Shown: piece by piece, positions 44,571 to 53,599 of the stretch
Numbering within the stretch: the first letter of the stretch is position 1
Layout: each line of letters starts with the position of its first letter
DNA from: Paraburkholderia kururiensis JCM 10599 = LMG 19447
GTDB taxonomy: Bacteria; Pseudomonadota; Gammaproteobacteria; Burkholderiales; Burkholderiaceae
Assembly (NCBI RefSeq): GCF_003986935.1
Contig: NZ_RJZE01000015.1
Location: 124,001 to 188,000 of the forward strand
DNA length: 64,000 nt
Direction of reading: 5' to 3'
Program-made: the position numbers and the translations under genes
The notes under the pieces: generated by a model
The model's database searches: none
Told to the model about the DNA's origin: nothing
What the model saw: the letters and a program-made list of their open reading frames with translations, nothing else

Positions 44571-45860
44571 CTAGCGGCGCTGGCCGAACATCATCTGCCT
44601 CGCGAGCGCCGTCTTCACGGGCGGGACGAATTCAAGCGCGGTGAGCGCGAGGCCGCGCAGCGTGCCGAGCGCCGGCAGGTCGAACGTGAAGAGCCGCGCG
44701 AGCGTGTCCGTGGCGCCGATGGTGAGACGCCGGTCGAGTGCGCGGCGTTGGCCGAACGAGGCCAGCGCGAGCGGCGTGGCGCCATGCTGCGACAACGCAT
44801 CCGAAAGCGCATGCGCATCGCGCAGACCGAGGTTGAGTCCCTGACCCGCCACGGGGTGCAGCGTCTGGGCCGCATTGCCGACCGCAGCGACGCGGCCCTT
44901 CACCAGCGTATCCACGGCCGAAAGCCCGAGCGGGAACGACGCGCGCCCCGCGACGTGCGTGAAGTGTCCAAGGCGGCTGCCGAACGCGACTTCGAGTTCG
45001 GCGAGGAACGCGTCGTCGGAAAGCTCGCCGCGCCGCCGGGCTTCGTCGGGCGAGCAGCACCAGACGAGCGCGTAGTCGGCGCCGCGTGCGCCGCCCATCG
45101 GCAGCAGGGCGATCGGTCCCTGGTCCGTGAACCGCTCCCAGGCAACGTGCGGCTGTGGTGCAGAGAGCGTGACCGTGCCGATGATCGCCGTCTGTCCGTA
45201 GTCACGCGTGCTTCTGGCGCTCGCAACGAGGCTCGCGGATGCGCCCGATTCCCGCCGCTGGTAAAGGCCGCCTTCTGCGTTCACGAGAACGCGCGTACGG
45301 AGGTTGCGAGCACCATGCGCGTTCTCGATGGGCAGCGTGACGCCGTCGTATTCCTGCACGGGCGGCAGTGCCGACGTGGAGCGCAGCCAGTGCACCGGCG
45401 TGTCGCGCACGCAGGCGGCCAGCGCCTGCACGATGGACCCATACCGCACCACGTAGCCGAGGGCCGGCAGGCCGTGCTCGGTGCGGTCGATCAGCGTGCG
45501 GCCGAAGTGCCCGCGCTGCGAGACGTGAATGCGATGGATGGCGGTGGCGTCCGCAGGCCAGGCAAGCGGTTCGAGCAGCATGCGGCTGCCTTCGGATACG
45601 GCGATGGCGCGTGGGTCGGTGGCCGAGTCTTCGGGTTCGCGCGCATCGATCAGCGCAATCTTGAGTTCGCGCGTGGCGCTGCGCCGCGCGAGCCAGCCCG
45701 CGAGTGCAAGGCCAACCGGGCCCGCGCCTACGATGGTCACGTCGAAATCGAACGGCGTGGCTGCGGTGATGTGCGTCGGCCCTGTCGATGAAGTTGCCAT
45801 GTCAGCGGTTTGCACCTGGGCGGGGCGAGCCGGCCCTGCGGTTCGGGAGACTGCGTTCAT
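44571..45860 (-). CDS. ubiH: UbiH/VisC-family FAD-dependent ubiquinone biosynthesis hydroxylase
   Basis: Aromatic-ring hydroxylase of ubiquinone synthesis, membrane-associated. The FAD-binding motif VGAGPVGLALAGWLARR lies near residue 41; later regions are DPRAIAVSEGSRMLLEPL, GYVVRYGSIVQAL and the second FAD motif GRVAAVGNAAQTLHPVAGQG followed by LNLGLRDAHAL. The order pepP-ubiH fits UbiH rather than UbiF or UbiI, but the exact ring position is not proven. Three possible starts exist (45911, 45860, 45800); I use MNAVSRTAGP, with MATSSTG as the shortest alternative. Confidence 0.86.
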   Translation of the reverse strand: MNAVSRTAGPARPAQVQTADMATSSTGPTHITAATPFDFDVTIVGAGPVGLALAGWLARRSATRELKIALIDAREPEDSATDPRAIAVSEGSRMLLEPLAWPADATAIHRIHVSQRGHFGRTLIDRTEHGLPALGYVVRYGSIVQALAACVRDTPVHWLRSTSALPPVQEYDGVTLPIENAHGARNLRTRVLVNAEGGLYQRRESGASASLVASARSTRDYGQTAIIGTVTLSAPQPHVAWERFTDQGPIALLPMGGARGADYALVWCCSPDEARRRGELSDDAFLAELEVAFGSRLGHFTHVAGRASFPLGLSAVDTLVKGRVAAVGNAAQTLHPVAGQGLNLGLRDAHALSDALSQHGATPLALASFGQRRALDRRLTIGATDTLARLFTFDLPALGTLRGLALTALEFVPPVKTALARQMMFGQRR

Positions 45861-45950
45861 TTCGTGTCCGTACCGGTTCCTTCTCTCAGGCGGGCCGTCG
45901 CGTTCGCACACGCCCGCACGTCATGCTGTCCGTGCTGGTTCTCGTGCATC

Positions 45951-47375
45951 TCACGCAGGCGCGCGCGCCTCGCGCATCAGCGCCTCGATTTCGTCGGCTT
46001 CTACCGGCACGTCGCGCGTGATGAGTTCACAGCCGTGTTCGGTGACGATGGCGTCGTCCTCGATGCGAATGCCGATGTCCCAGTAGCGTTCCGGCACGTC
46101 TTCGGCGGCGCGCACGTAGAGGCCTGGTTCGATCGTGAGCGCCATCGACGGCCGCAGCGTGCGCCACGGCGGCGCGGCATCCGGCTTGCCATTCGCGGTG
46201 CCGGCCCGTTCGCGGTAATCGCCGCAATCGTGCACGTCCATGCCCAGCCAATGCCCCGTGCGGTGCATGTAGAAGCGGGTGTAGGCGCGCTCGGCGATCA
46301 CGTCGTCCACGGACGAAAACTGTGCGCGGCCGATGATGCCCGTGTCGAGCAGCCCTTGGGCGAGCACGCGCACGGCTGCTTCGTGCGGCGCGTCGAAGCT
46401 GACGCCGGCGCGCGTGGCATCGATGGCCGCCTGCTGGGCCGCCAGCACGATTTCGTAGAGTTCGCGCTGGGCCGGTGTGAAACGGCCGCTCGCCGGAAAG
46501 GTGCGGGTGATGTCCGACGCGTAGCCGTCCAGTTCGCAGGCCGCGTCGATCAGCACGAGGTCGCCCTCGCGCGCAATCGCGTTGCCCGCCGGATAGTGCA
46601 GCACGCAGGCGTTCGCGCCCGCCGCCACGATCGAGCCGTAGGCCGGCGCCTGCGCGCCGTGCTTGCGGAACGTGTAGAGCAGTTCGGCCTCGATCTCGTA
46701 CTCGCGCATGCCGGGCCGGCACGCGGCCATCGCGCGACAGTGCGCGGCCGCCGAGATTCGTGCGGCGCGCCGCATGATGTCCAGTTCATGGGCGTCCTTG
46801 AAGAGACGCATGTCGTCGAGCAGCGGCAGCAGGTCGTGCGCCGCCGTGGGCGCCGTCACGCCGCTGCGGCCCTGGGCGCGCACGGCGTCGAGCCAGCGTC
46901 GCACCTGCTCGTCGAGCGCGGCGGACGAGCCGAGCGCATAGTGCAGCGCCGGCTTGCCGGCCAGGATGCGCGGCAACTGCGCGTCGATTTCGTCGGAGGC
47001 AAAGGCCGCGTCGAAGCCGAAGGTGCCGCGTGCCGCTTCGGGGCCGTACCGGAAGCCTTCCCAGGTTTCTCGCTCGGCGTTTCTCTCGCGGCAGAACAGG
47101 ATGGCGGCGGGTTCGCCGGCTGCGGCGCTCGCGTCGAGCACGAGCAGCGCTTCGGGTTCCGCGAAGCCGGTCAGGTAATAGAAGTAGCTGTCGTGCCGGT
47201 AGGCGTAGTCCGTGTCGCGATTGCGCAGGACTTCAGGCGCGGTGGGCACGATGGCGACGCCGCCGCCCGCGGCCCGCAGCGCAGCGAGCACGCGCTCGCG
47301 GCGGCCGCGGTAGACGTCGATGGCGGGCGCGTCGGCGGCGGGGCGGTGCAGGGAGGAATCGGTCGGCTGGTCCAT
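45951..47375 (-). CDS. pepP: Xaa-Pro aminopeptidase (M24B)
   Basis: Metallopeptidase removing N-terminal residues before proline. The 474-residue protein has the PepP N-terminal domain (TDYAYRHDSYFYYLTGFAEP) and a pita-bread catalytic domain with metal ligands in VLIDAACELDGYASDITRTF (two Asp), HRTGHWLGMDVHD (His), TIEPGLYV (Glu) and RIEDDAIVTEHG (Glu). Start chosen at MDQPTDSSLHRPAADAP; the frame stays open well upstream but that part is not homologous. It lies just upstream of ubiH and is divergent from the glutathione transferase gene. Confidence 0.95.
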   Translation of the reverse strand: MDQPTDSSLHRPAADAPAIDVYRGRRERVLAALRAAGGGVAIVPTAPEVLRNRDTDYAYRHDSYFYYLTGFAEPEALLVLDASAAAGEPAAILFCRERNAERETWEGFRYGPEAARGTFGFDAAFASDEIDAQLPRILAGKPALHYALGSSAALDEQVRRWLDAVRAQGRSGVTAPTAAHDLLPLLDDMRLFKDAHELDIMRRAARISAAAHCRAMAACRPGMREYEIEAELLYTFRKHGAQAPAYGSIVAAGANACVLHYPAGNAIAREGDLVLIDAACELDGYASDITRTFPASGRFTPAQRELYEIVLAAQQAAIDATRAGVSFDAPHEAAVRVLAQGLLDTGIIGRAQFSSVDDVIAERAYTRFYMHRTGHWLGMDVHDCGDYRERAGTANGKPDAAPPWRTLRPSMALTIEPGLYVRAAEDVPERYWDIGIRIEDDAIVTEHGCELITRDVPVEADEIEALMREARAPA

Positions 47376-47615
47376 CGCGAGATTGTAGCGCCCAATCCGC
47401 AGACGTTCCCGGCTGGAGCGCCTGCGGGCGTGCACCACGGGCAGGCCACCGGAAAGCCGCCGGAAAGCACGGCAAGCGCTGCGGGCGCCATGTTGCAATC
47501 CGTCCACAGCCATACGGCCATCGGCCATTCGCCGGGCGCGCCCTTCGTCTGGATCGCCGAAAACCAACGTATACTTTCGCGGACTCCAGAATTCCAGAAA
47601 AGGCAGGCAGGCGTG

Positions 47616-48227
47616 ATGAAACTCATCGGTTCGCTCGGCAGTCCGTTCGTGCGCAAGGCGCGAATCGTGCTCGCCGAAAAGAAGATCGACTACAAGCTGG
47701 TGCTCGAGAACGTCTGGGTGCCGGAAACCACGATTCACGACTTCAATCCGCTCGGCAAGGTGCCCTGCCTCGTGATGGAAGACGGCGAGGCCGTGTTCGA
47801 TTCCCGCGTGATCTGCGAATACGTGGATACGCTTTCGCCCGTGGGCAAACTCATTCCCCCGTCGGGGCGCGAGCGCGTGGAAGTGCGCTGCTGGGAAGCG
47901 CTCGCCGACGGCATGCTGGACGCCGCCGTGCTGATTCGCCTCGAAGGCACGCAGCGCACGCCGGAACAGCGCAACGAAACCTGGCTCGCGCGCCAGCAGC
48001 GCAAGATCGACGACGGTCTCGTCGCCATGTCGCAAGGGCTGGGCAGCAAGACGTGGTGCGCGAGCACCCATTACTCGCTCGCGGACATCGCGCTGGGTTG
48101 CGCGCTCGGCTACCTCGACTTCCGCATGCCGGAACTCGACTGGCGCGACAAGTACCCGAACCTCGACAAGCACTTCGCCAAGCTCTCGCTGCGCCAGTCG
48201 TTCATCGACACGGTGCCTTCCAACTGA
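47616..48227 (+). CDS. Glutathione S-transferase family protein (YibF-like)
   Basis: A 203-residue GST. The thioredoxin-like N-domain starts MKLIGSLGSPFVRKARIVLA, where Ser7/Ser9 is in the place of the catalytic residue, and includes NPLGKVPCLVMEDGEAVFDS with the cis-Pro and glutathione-binding motif. The all-helical C-domain ends with SLADIALGCALGYLDFRMPE. The pattern resembles YibF-type proteins of unknown physiological substrate. GGCAGGC upstream is a weak ribosome-binding site. Divergent from pepP; convergent with the kinase gene. Confidence 0.88.
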   Translation: MKLIGSLGSPFVRKARIVLAEKKIDYKLVLENVWVPETTIHDFNPLGKVPCLVMEDGEAVFDSRVICEYVDTLSPVGKLIPPSGRERVEVRCWEALADGMLDAAVLIRLEGTQRTPEQRNETWLARQQRKIDDGLVAMSQGLGSKTWCASTHYSLADIALGCALGYLDFRMPELDWRDKYPNLDKHFAKLSLRQSFIDTVPSN

Positions 48228-48251
48228 GCACAAGCCCTCGCGGTCGTCTTC

Positions 48252-49648
48252 TCAGGCGTTCGCCGCTGCGAAGGTGACCGTGACGGTCACGCCGCGTCCG
48301 TCCGGGCCGGCGCCTAGTTCGATTTCTCCCCGATGGGCCTGCACGATCTCGCGCACGATGGCGAGGCCGAGGCCCGTTCCCTCGGTGTCCGTGGCGGCAC
48401 GATAGAACGGCTCGAACACACGGCTGCGTGCCTCGGCGGGAATGCCGGGGCCGTTGTCGCAGACGGTCAGCACGACGCGGCCGTCCGCGCGCTTGACGGT
48501 CACCGTCACGTGACCGCCGCGCTGCGTGTAGCGGATCGCGTTTTCCGCGAGATTCGACACCAGCGCGGCGAGCAGCGCGCGATGTCCCGTCACGCATGCC
48601 GGGCCGTGCAGTTCCACGCCCAGGTCGATCTCACGCGTCTGTGCGAGCAGCGCGAGTTCTTCCACCACCTCGGTGGCGAGCGCGCTCAGGTCCACGTTCT
48701 GGCTTGCCAGTTGCGAGTAGTCCGCTGATTCCGCCTGCGCGAGCAGCAACAGCTTGTTCGTGAGCCCGACCATCGACTGGTTGCTTCGATGCATCGCCGC
48801 CAGCACTTCCGAGAGTTCCGGTTCGATGCTGCGCCGTTGCCGCGCGAATTGAAGCTGCGTGCCGAGCAACGTGAGCGGCGTGCGCAGCTGATGCGCCGCG
48901 TCGGCGATAAAGCGCCGTTGCGTTGCGACCTGCAGACCGAGGCGCGCAATGCACTGATTGATCGCATCCACGATGGGCCGCAGTTCGGTATGCAGCCGCT
49001 CCACGCGCAGCGGCGCAAGCTGCATCGGATCGCGGTCCGCCACGTCGTCTTTCACCTTCATGAGCGGCCGCAGCTCGAACGTGAGCCCGATACAGACGAG
49101 CGCGACGGCGAGCACGATCATCTCGATCTGCCGGATCAACTGCGGCCGCCACACGGCTTCCACCATCGCGTCGCGCGAGCGCGTCGTCTTGCCCACGAGA
49201 ATCTGCACGCGACGCGACGCGTCGCGCCGTTGTCGTACATGAGCCGCACGAGCGACACCGCGCGCACGCGCTGGCCGCGCAGCGTGGCGTTGAACCATTG
49301 CGGCTCGGTGGCCGGGTCGGCCACGCGCCCGGTGGCCGACGGGAAGTCGGGCAGGCCCGCGAGCAGCCGCCCGTCTTCCAGACGCACGCTGTAGAACACC
49401 TGGTCGCCGTAGGGCGAGGCGAACACTTCGATGGCGGCGGGCGGCATATCGACCACGAGCGCGCCGTCCGCCCATTCCACTTCGCCGGAGATCATGCGCG
49501 CCGACGCGACCAACAGGTTGTCCTGCACGAGGTCGGCGGTGTGGCGCGCGTTGTCGTGTTCCGTTTTCGCGGTCACGAACACGTAGAGCGCGAGCGGCAG
49601 CAGCAGCCACCACAGAAGGCGCACGCGCAGGCTATTGGTCATCGTCAC
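48252..49648 (-). pseudogene. TctE-like sensor histidine kinase, frameshifted by a 5-bp repeat expansion
   Basis: Membrane sensor kinase of the two-component system encoded with the next upstream gene. The N-terminal part (from 49648) has a signal anchor RLLWWLLLPLALYVFV and a 2CSK_N-like periplasmic domain (DNLLVASARMISGEVEWADG); the C-terminal part has a second membrane helix (MIVLAVALVCIGLTFEL), HAMP-like linker, H-box AHQLRTPLTLLG, N-box AENAIRYT, and G boxes DNGPGIPAE and GTGLGLAIV. The two parts are in different frames, changing at 49207-49221, where ACGCG is present three times. Removing one copy restores a single 463-residue protein reading RRVQILVGK across the join. The start GTG overlaps the regulator stop. 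It may be a true mutation, a phase-variable state or an assembly error. Confidence 0.85.
49207..49221. repeat. Three tandem ACGCG units at the kinase frameshift
   Basis: The 5-bp unit ACGCG is present three times; two copies (or five) would keep the kinase in frame. A further related TCGCG follows immediately. Confidence 0.85.
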
Positions 49649-50322
49649 TGCTCATCGTCTTTCTTGCGCAGCAGGTAGCCGAGGCCGCGCAGCGTGACGA
49701 TGGCGGCCGAGCTGCCGTCCAGCTTCTTGCGCAGGCGCGAGATGTAGATTTCGACGGCGTCTTCGCTCGGCTCGTCGGCGAGCGTGAAGATGGCGTCCAT
49801 GAGCGCCGCCTTGGAAACCGTCTTGCCGAGCCGCAGGATCAGCGTTTCGAGCACCGTGCGTTCGCGCGGCGTCACCGCGAGCGGGGCGCCTTTTAACGTG
49901 AACTGGCGCGTGTCGATGTCGAAGGCGAGGTCGCCGCAGATTACGTCGCCGGCCTTGGTGGGCGCCTGGCGCCGGATCAGCACCTTGATGCGCGCCACCA
50001 GTTCGCGCACTTCGAACGGCTTGACGAGGTAGTCGTCCGCGCCAAGTCCCAGCAGTTCCACCTTCTCGTCGATGGACCCGCTCGCCGTGAGGATCATCAC
50101 CGGAGTTTCGTCGCCGCGCTGGCGCATGCGGCGCAGCACGTTCTTGCCCGAGAGCTTCGGCAGGTTCAGGTCGAGCAGCACGACGTCGTAGCGGTTCGTG
50201 CGCAGCAACTGGTCGGCGGCGTCGCCGTCCTGCACCGCGTCGAGCGCGAACGCGTCCTGCTCCAGCGTTTTGGCGAGCCAGTGCGAGAGCGTGGGATTGT
50301 CTTCGATGAGCAGCAGCTTCAT
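49645..50322 (-). CDS. OmpR-family response regulator (TctD-like)
   Basis: A 225-residue DNA-binding response regulator. Receiver domain: MKLLLIEDNPTLSHWLAKTL, phospho-acceptor Asp51 in DVVLLDLNLPKLSG, Thr in MILTASGS and Lys in DDYLVKPFE. Winged-helix output domain: LAVTPRERTVLETLILRLGK to RLRKKLDGSSAAIVTLRGLG. It resembles TctD/QseB-type regulators. Start chosen at MKLLL, excluding an 8-codon extension. It overlaps its kinase partner by 4 bp and is divergent from the NitT/TauT-type ABC genes, which are its most obvious possible target; no binding site was identified. Confidence 0.92.
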   Translation of the reverse strand: MKLLLIEDNPTLSHWLAKTLEQDAFALDAVQDGDAADQLLRTNRYDVVLLDLNLPKLSGKNVLRRMRQRGDETPVMILTASGSIDEKVELLGLGADDYLVKPFEVRELVARIKVLIRRQAPTKAGDVICGDLAFDIDTRQFTLKGAPLAVTPRERTVLETLILRLGKTVSKAALMDAIFTLADEPSEDAVEIYISRLRKKLDGSSAAIVTLRGLGYLLRKKDDEQ

Positions 50323-50605
50323 GGGGCAGCAGCGGGCGAGCCGCACGGATCAGGCCGTCGATTGTGCCGCAAATCGGCGGCTTTGCAATGCTGGCTCACC
50401 CGCCACGCGGGCGGCTCGCGGCATTGCGGGTTAACACGAATGCTTGCCGCTGCCGGCCGATAGCTGGCAGAAGGATTCGGATTTCTATAATCCGCCTCAC
50501 GCCTGGCTCAAGACCAGGCCCAGAAAGGACCGCGCCGCAGTAAGCCCAGACCCAAGGCCAGCGGCGAAGCACCAGGCGGTCCGCCCAACCAAGGAGACTT
50601 TCTTC

Positions 50606-51637
50606 ATGCGTACCCTGCGTAAAGTGGCTGCCCTGTCGAGTTTTGCCGTGCTGGCGTTCGCGCTTGCCGCGGCCCCGGCGTCGGCGTCGGCCGAATCCTC
50701 GAAGATCACGATCATGGTGGGTGGCGCGACCAAGATCATCTACCTGCCGGCCAAGCTCACCGAGCAGCTCGGCTACTTCAAGGAAGAAGGCCTCGACGTC
50801 GAGATCCAGTCGCAGCCCGCCGGCGTCGACGCGGAAAACGAACTGCTCGCGGGCGCTGTGCAGGGCGTGGTGGGTTTCTACGATCACACCATCGACCTGC
50901 AGAGCAAGGGCAAGGAAGTCGAAGCGCTCGTGATCTTCGGCCAGGTGCCCGGTGAAGTGGAAATGGTGGCCACCAAGGCCGCCGGCAGCCTGAAGAGCAT
51001 GGCCGACGTGAAGGGCAAGACCCTTGGCGTGACCGGCCTCGGTTCGTCCACGAGCTTTCTCACGCAATACCTCGCGCAGCGCGCCGGCGTGCCCTCCACG
51101 CAATACACACTGCTGCCCGTGGGCGCGGACGCCAGTTTCATCGCTGCCATCAAGCAAAGCCGCATCGATGCCGGCATGACGACCGAGCCCACCGTCTCGC
51201 AACTGCTGAAGACCGGCGACGCGAAGGTGCTGGTCGACATGCGTACGCTCGACGGCACGCGCGCCGCGCTGGGCGGCACGTATCCGGCCTCGAGCTTCTA
51301 CGTGCAGCGCGCGTGGGCCGAGTCGCACAAGGAGGAAGCCGCGAAGCTCGCGCGCGCCTTCGTGAAGACGCTGAACTTCATCGCGACGCATAGCGCCGAC
51401 GAGATCGCCGACAAGATGCCGAAGGACTACTACGGCAACAACCGCGACCTCTACGTAGGCGCGCTGAAGGCCTCGCTGCCCATGTTCACGAAGGACGGCA
51501 AGATGCCCGCCGACGGTCCGGACACGGTGCTGAAGGTGCTCTCGTCGTTCAGCCCCTCGGTGAAGGGCAAGCATATCGACCTCGCGCGCACTTACACGAA
51601 CGAGTTCGTCTCGTCGGTGAAGACCGCGGCGAAATAA
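50606..51637 (+). CDS. NitT/TauT-type ABC transporter substrate-binding protein
   Basis: A 343-residue periplasmic binding protein of the NMT1/SsuA/TauA superfamily. A Sec signal peptide (MRTLRKVAALSSFAVLAFAL, cleavage near ASA-ES) precedes ITIMVGGATKIIYLPAKLTE, FKEEGLDVEIQSQPAGVDAE and the later TYPASSFYVQRAWAESHKEE. Substrates in this superfamily include sulfonates, nitrate, pyrimidine precursors and aromatic acids, and nothing here decides among them. CAAGGAGAC lies before the ATG. A TATAAT at 50486-50491 is a candidate -10 without a clear -35. Followed by ATPase and permease genes. Confidence 0.88.
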   Translation: MRTLRKVAALSSFAVLAFALAAAPASASAESSKITIMVGGATKIIYLPAKLTEQLGYFKEEGLDVEIQSQPAGVDAENELLAGAVQGVVGFYDHTIDLQSKGKEVEALVIFGQVPGEVEMVATKAAGSLKSMADVKGKTLGVTGLGSSTSFLTQYLAQRAGVPSTQYTLLPVGADASFIAAIKQSRIDAGMTTEPTVSQLLKTGDAKVLVDMRTLDGTRAALGGTYPASSFYVQRAWAESHKEEAAKLARAFVKTLNFIATHSADEIADKMPKDYYGNNRDLYVGALKASLPMFTKDGKMPADGPDTVLKVLSSFSPSVKGKHIDLARTYTNEFVSSVKTAAK

Positions 51638-51662
51638 CCTGCGCATTGCGCGTGAGTCACAC

Positions 51663-52538
51663 ATGGCGGTCAAGACAACAGCGGAACTGCAAGCGATGAA
51701 TCGACCTGTACCCCTTTCCACGAACGGCTCGCTGAACGGCTCGCCGAATGGGTTGCCAGCGGGCGCGCCGGCCATCGAGCTGCGCAACGTCTCGTGCCGC
51801 TTCATCAGCCCCGACGGCAAGGCAACGATCGCGCTGCGCGACTTCAGCATGTCGGTAGCGCGAGGCGAGTTCGTTGCGGTCGTCGGGCCCACGGGCTGCG
51901 GCAAGTCCACGACGCTCAGCATGATTACGGGCCTGCTCAAGCCCACCACGGGCGAAGTGCGCGTGATGGGCCAGCCCGTGGACGGCATCGACCCGCGCAT
52001 CGGCTTCGTGTTTCAGGCCGACGCCGTGTTCCCGTGGCGCTCGGTGCTCGACAACGTCGCGGCAGGTCCGCTGTTTCGCGGCCGCTCGAAGTCCGCGGCC
52101 TACGACGAGGCCAACGAATGGCTGCGCCGCGTGGGCCTCGAGAAGTTCGGCAAGCACTACCCGCATCAGCTGTCAGGCGGCATGCGCAAGCGTGTGGCGC
52201 TCGCGCAGACCTTCATCAACAAGCCGGAAATTCTGCTCATGGACGAGCCGTTCTCCGCGCTCGACATGCAGACCCGCACGCTGATGCAGGACGAACTGCT
52301 GCAACTGTGGTCGGCGAATGCGGGGTCGGTGGTGTTCGTCACGCACGATCTGGAAGAGGCCATTGCGCTGGCCGACCGTGTGTTCGTGCTCACGGCACGT
52401 CCGGCCACGCTCAAGAAGGTGTACGAGATCGATCTGCCGCGTCCGCGCATCACCTCCGAGGTGCGCTACGACCCGCGCTTCATCGAAATCTCGCGGGACA
52501 TCTGGCACGACCTGCGCGAAGAAGTGCAGATCGGGTAA
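51663..52538 (+). CDS. NitT/TauT-type ABC transporter ATP-binding protein
   Basis: ATPase of the importer; 291 residues. After a Ser/Asn/Gly-rich N-terminal stretch of about 38 residues come Walker A GPTGCGKST, Q-loop GFVFQADAVFPWRSV, signature LSGGMRKRVALAQTF and Walker B LLMDEPFSALD, then VTHDLEEAIALADRVFVLTA typical of the SsuB/TauB branch. It starts 25 bp after the binding-protein gene and ends 21 bp before the permease gene, so the three form an operon. Confidence 0.9.
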   Translation: MAVKTTAELQAMNRPVPLSTNGSLNGSPNGLPAGAPAIELRNVSCRFISPDGKATIALRDFSMSVARGEFVAVVGPTGCGKSTTLSMITGLLKPTTGEVRVMGQPVDGIDPRIGFVFQADAVFPWRSVLDNVAAGPLFRGRSKSAAYDEANEWLRRVGLEKFGKHYPHQLSGGMRKRVALAQTFINKPEILLMDEPFSALDMQTRTLMQDELLQLWSANAGSVVFVTHDLEEAIALADRVFVLTARPATLKKVYEIDLPRPRITSEVRYDPRFIEISRDIWHDLREEVQIG

Positions 52539-52559
52539 TCAACGAAAGCGGAGCACATC

Positions 52560-53420
52560 ATGTCTACCCCTCAACAAGCGATGCCCGTGGGCATCGACGC
52601 CACGGCGCTCGCACAGGTCGAGCGTGTCGCCCAGCAGCGCATCCGGCGCCGCCACGCGCTCGTGATCGGCCTGCGCATCGCCGTGCTCGTCGTCGTGCTG
52701 GGCGGCTGGGAAGTCGCGGCGCGGCTCAAATGGATCGATCCGTTCTTCTTCTCCATGCCGTCGCAGATCTTCGCGCAGATCGTCGACTGGTTCGTCAACG
52801 GCACCTCGCAAGGGCCGCTCTTGACGCAGGTGTGGGTCACGCTGGAAGAGACCGGGCTCGGCTTTCTGATCGGCTCGGTGGCGGGCGTGTTCTGCGGCAT
52901 CGTGTTGGGCCGCAACAAGCTGCTCTCCGACGTGTTCAGCATCTACATCAAGATCGCCAACTCGATTCCGCGCGTGGTGCTGGGCTCGGTGTTCGTGATC
53001 GCACTGGGCCTCGGCATGGCGTCGAAGGTGGCGCTCGCGGTGGTGATGGTGTTCTTCGTCGTGTTCGCCAATGCGTTCCAGGGCGTGCGCGAAGCGGACC
53101 GCTACATGATCGCGAACGCGCAGATTCTCGGCGCCTCGCGCCGCCAGGTGACGACGGCGGTGGTGATTCCCTCGGCGTTGAGCTGGATTCTCGCGAGCCT
53201 GCACGTGAGCTTCGGCTTCGCGCTGGTTGGCGCGGTGGTGGGCGAGTTCCTGGGTTCGAAGCAGGGCATCGGCCTGCTGATCTCGACGGCGCAAGGCGCG
53301 TTCAACGCGAGCGGCGTGTTCGCGGCGATGATCGTGCTGGCCGTGGTGGCGCTTGCTGCGGATTACCTGTTGACCGCAGTCGAACAGCGTCTGCTCAAGT
53401 GGCGGCCGATGGCGGTTTGA
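52560..53420 (+). CDS. NitT/TauT-type ABC transporter permease
   Basis: Inner-membrane subunit of the importer; 286 residues with about six hydrophobic helices. The EAA-like loop is DRYMIANAQILGASRRQVTT followed by AVVIPSALSWILASLHVSFG, and the segment NSIPRVVLGSVFVIALGLGM is typical of the SsuC/TauC branch. A hydrophilic 38-residue N-terminus precedes the first helix. Last gene of the operon; a compact terminator follows about 125 bp later. Confidence 0.9.
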   Translation: MSTPQQAMPVGIDATALAQVERVAQQRIRRRHALVIGLRIAVLVVVLGGWEVAARLKWIDPFFFSMPSQIFAQIVDWFVNGTSQGPLLTQVWVTLEETGLGFLIGSVAGVFCGIVLGRNKLLSDVFSIYIKIANSIPRVVLGSVFVIALGLGMASKVALAVVMVFFVVFANAFQGVREADRYMIANAQILGASRRQVTTAVVIPSALSWILASLHVSFGFALVGAVVGEFLGSKQGIGLLISTAQGAFNASGVFAAMIVLAVVALAADYLLTAVEQRLLKWRPMAV

Positions 53421-53545
53421 TCGTGCGCTGAGCGTTCTCTAACGCCGCCGCACAAACATCAGGCGCGGCCCGTGCCGCATCGCACTGATCCGCGCCTTCG
53501 GCTTCATCCGTTCTTTCGCGTGGTTGCGTCACGTTGACCACATTG

Positions 53546-53566
53546 CCCCGCTTCGGCGGGGTTTTT
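53546..53566 (+). terminator. Intrinsic terminator after the ABC operon
   Basis: CCCCGC and GCGGGG around the tetraloop TTCG, followed by TTTTT. Confidence 0.88.
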
Positions 53567-53599
53567 CTTTTGAAGCGCAGGGTTGCGCGCGGGGGTTCG

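Noticed and set aside
45810..47615. 600-codon extension of the glutathione transferase frame
   Set aside because: It is antisense to pepP and part of ubiH; the transferase begins cleanly at 47616.
47376..48233. Upstream extension of pepP
   Set aside because: Antisense to the glutathione transferase gene and lacks PepP similarity.
49222..49613. Alternative N-terminus of the sensor kinase in the downstream frame
   Set aside because: Its residues are an Arg/Ala-rich out-of-frame reading of the real sensor domain, which is clearly encoded in the other frame; a frameshift is the better explanation.
50463..50480. Sigma54 promoter before the ABC operon
   Set aside because: TGGCAG is present but the downstream element reads CG instead of GC at the required spacing.
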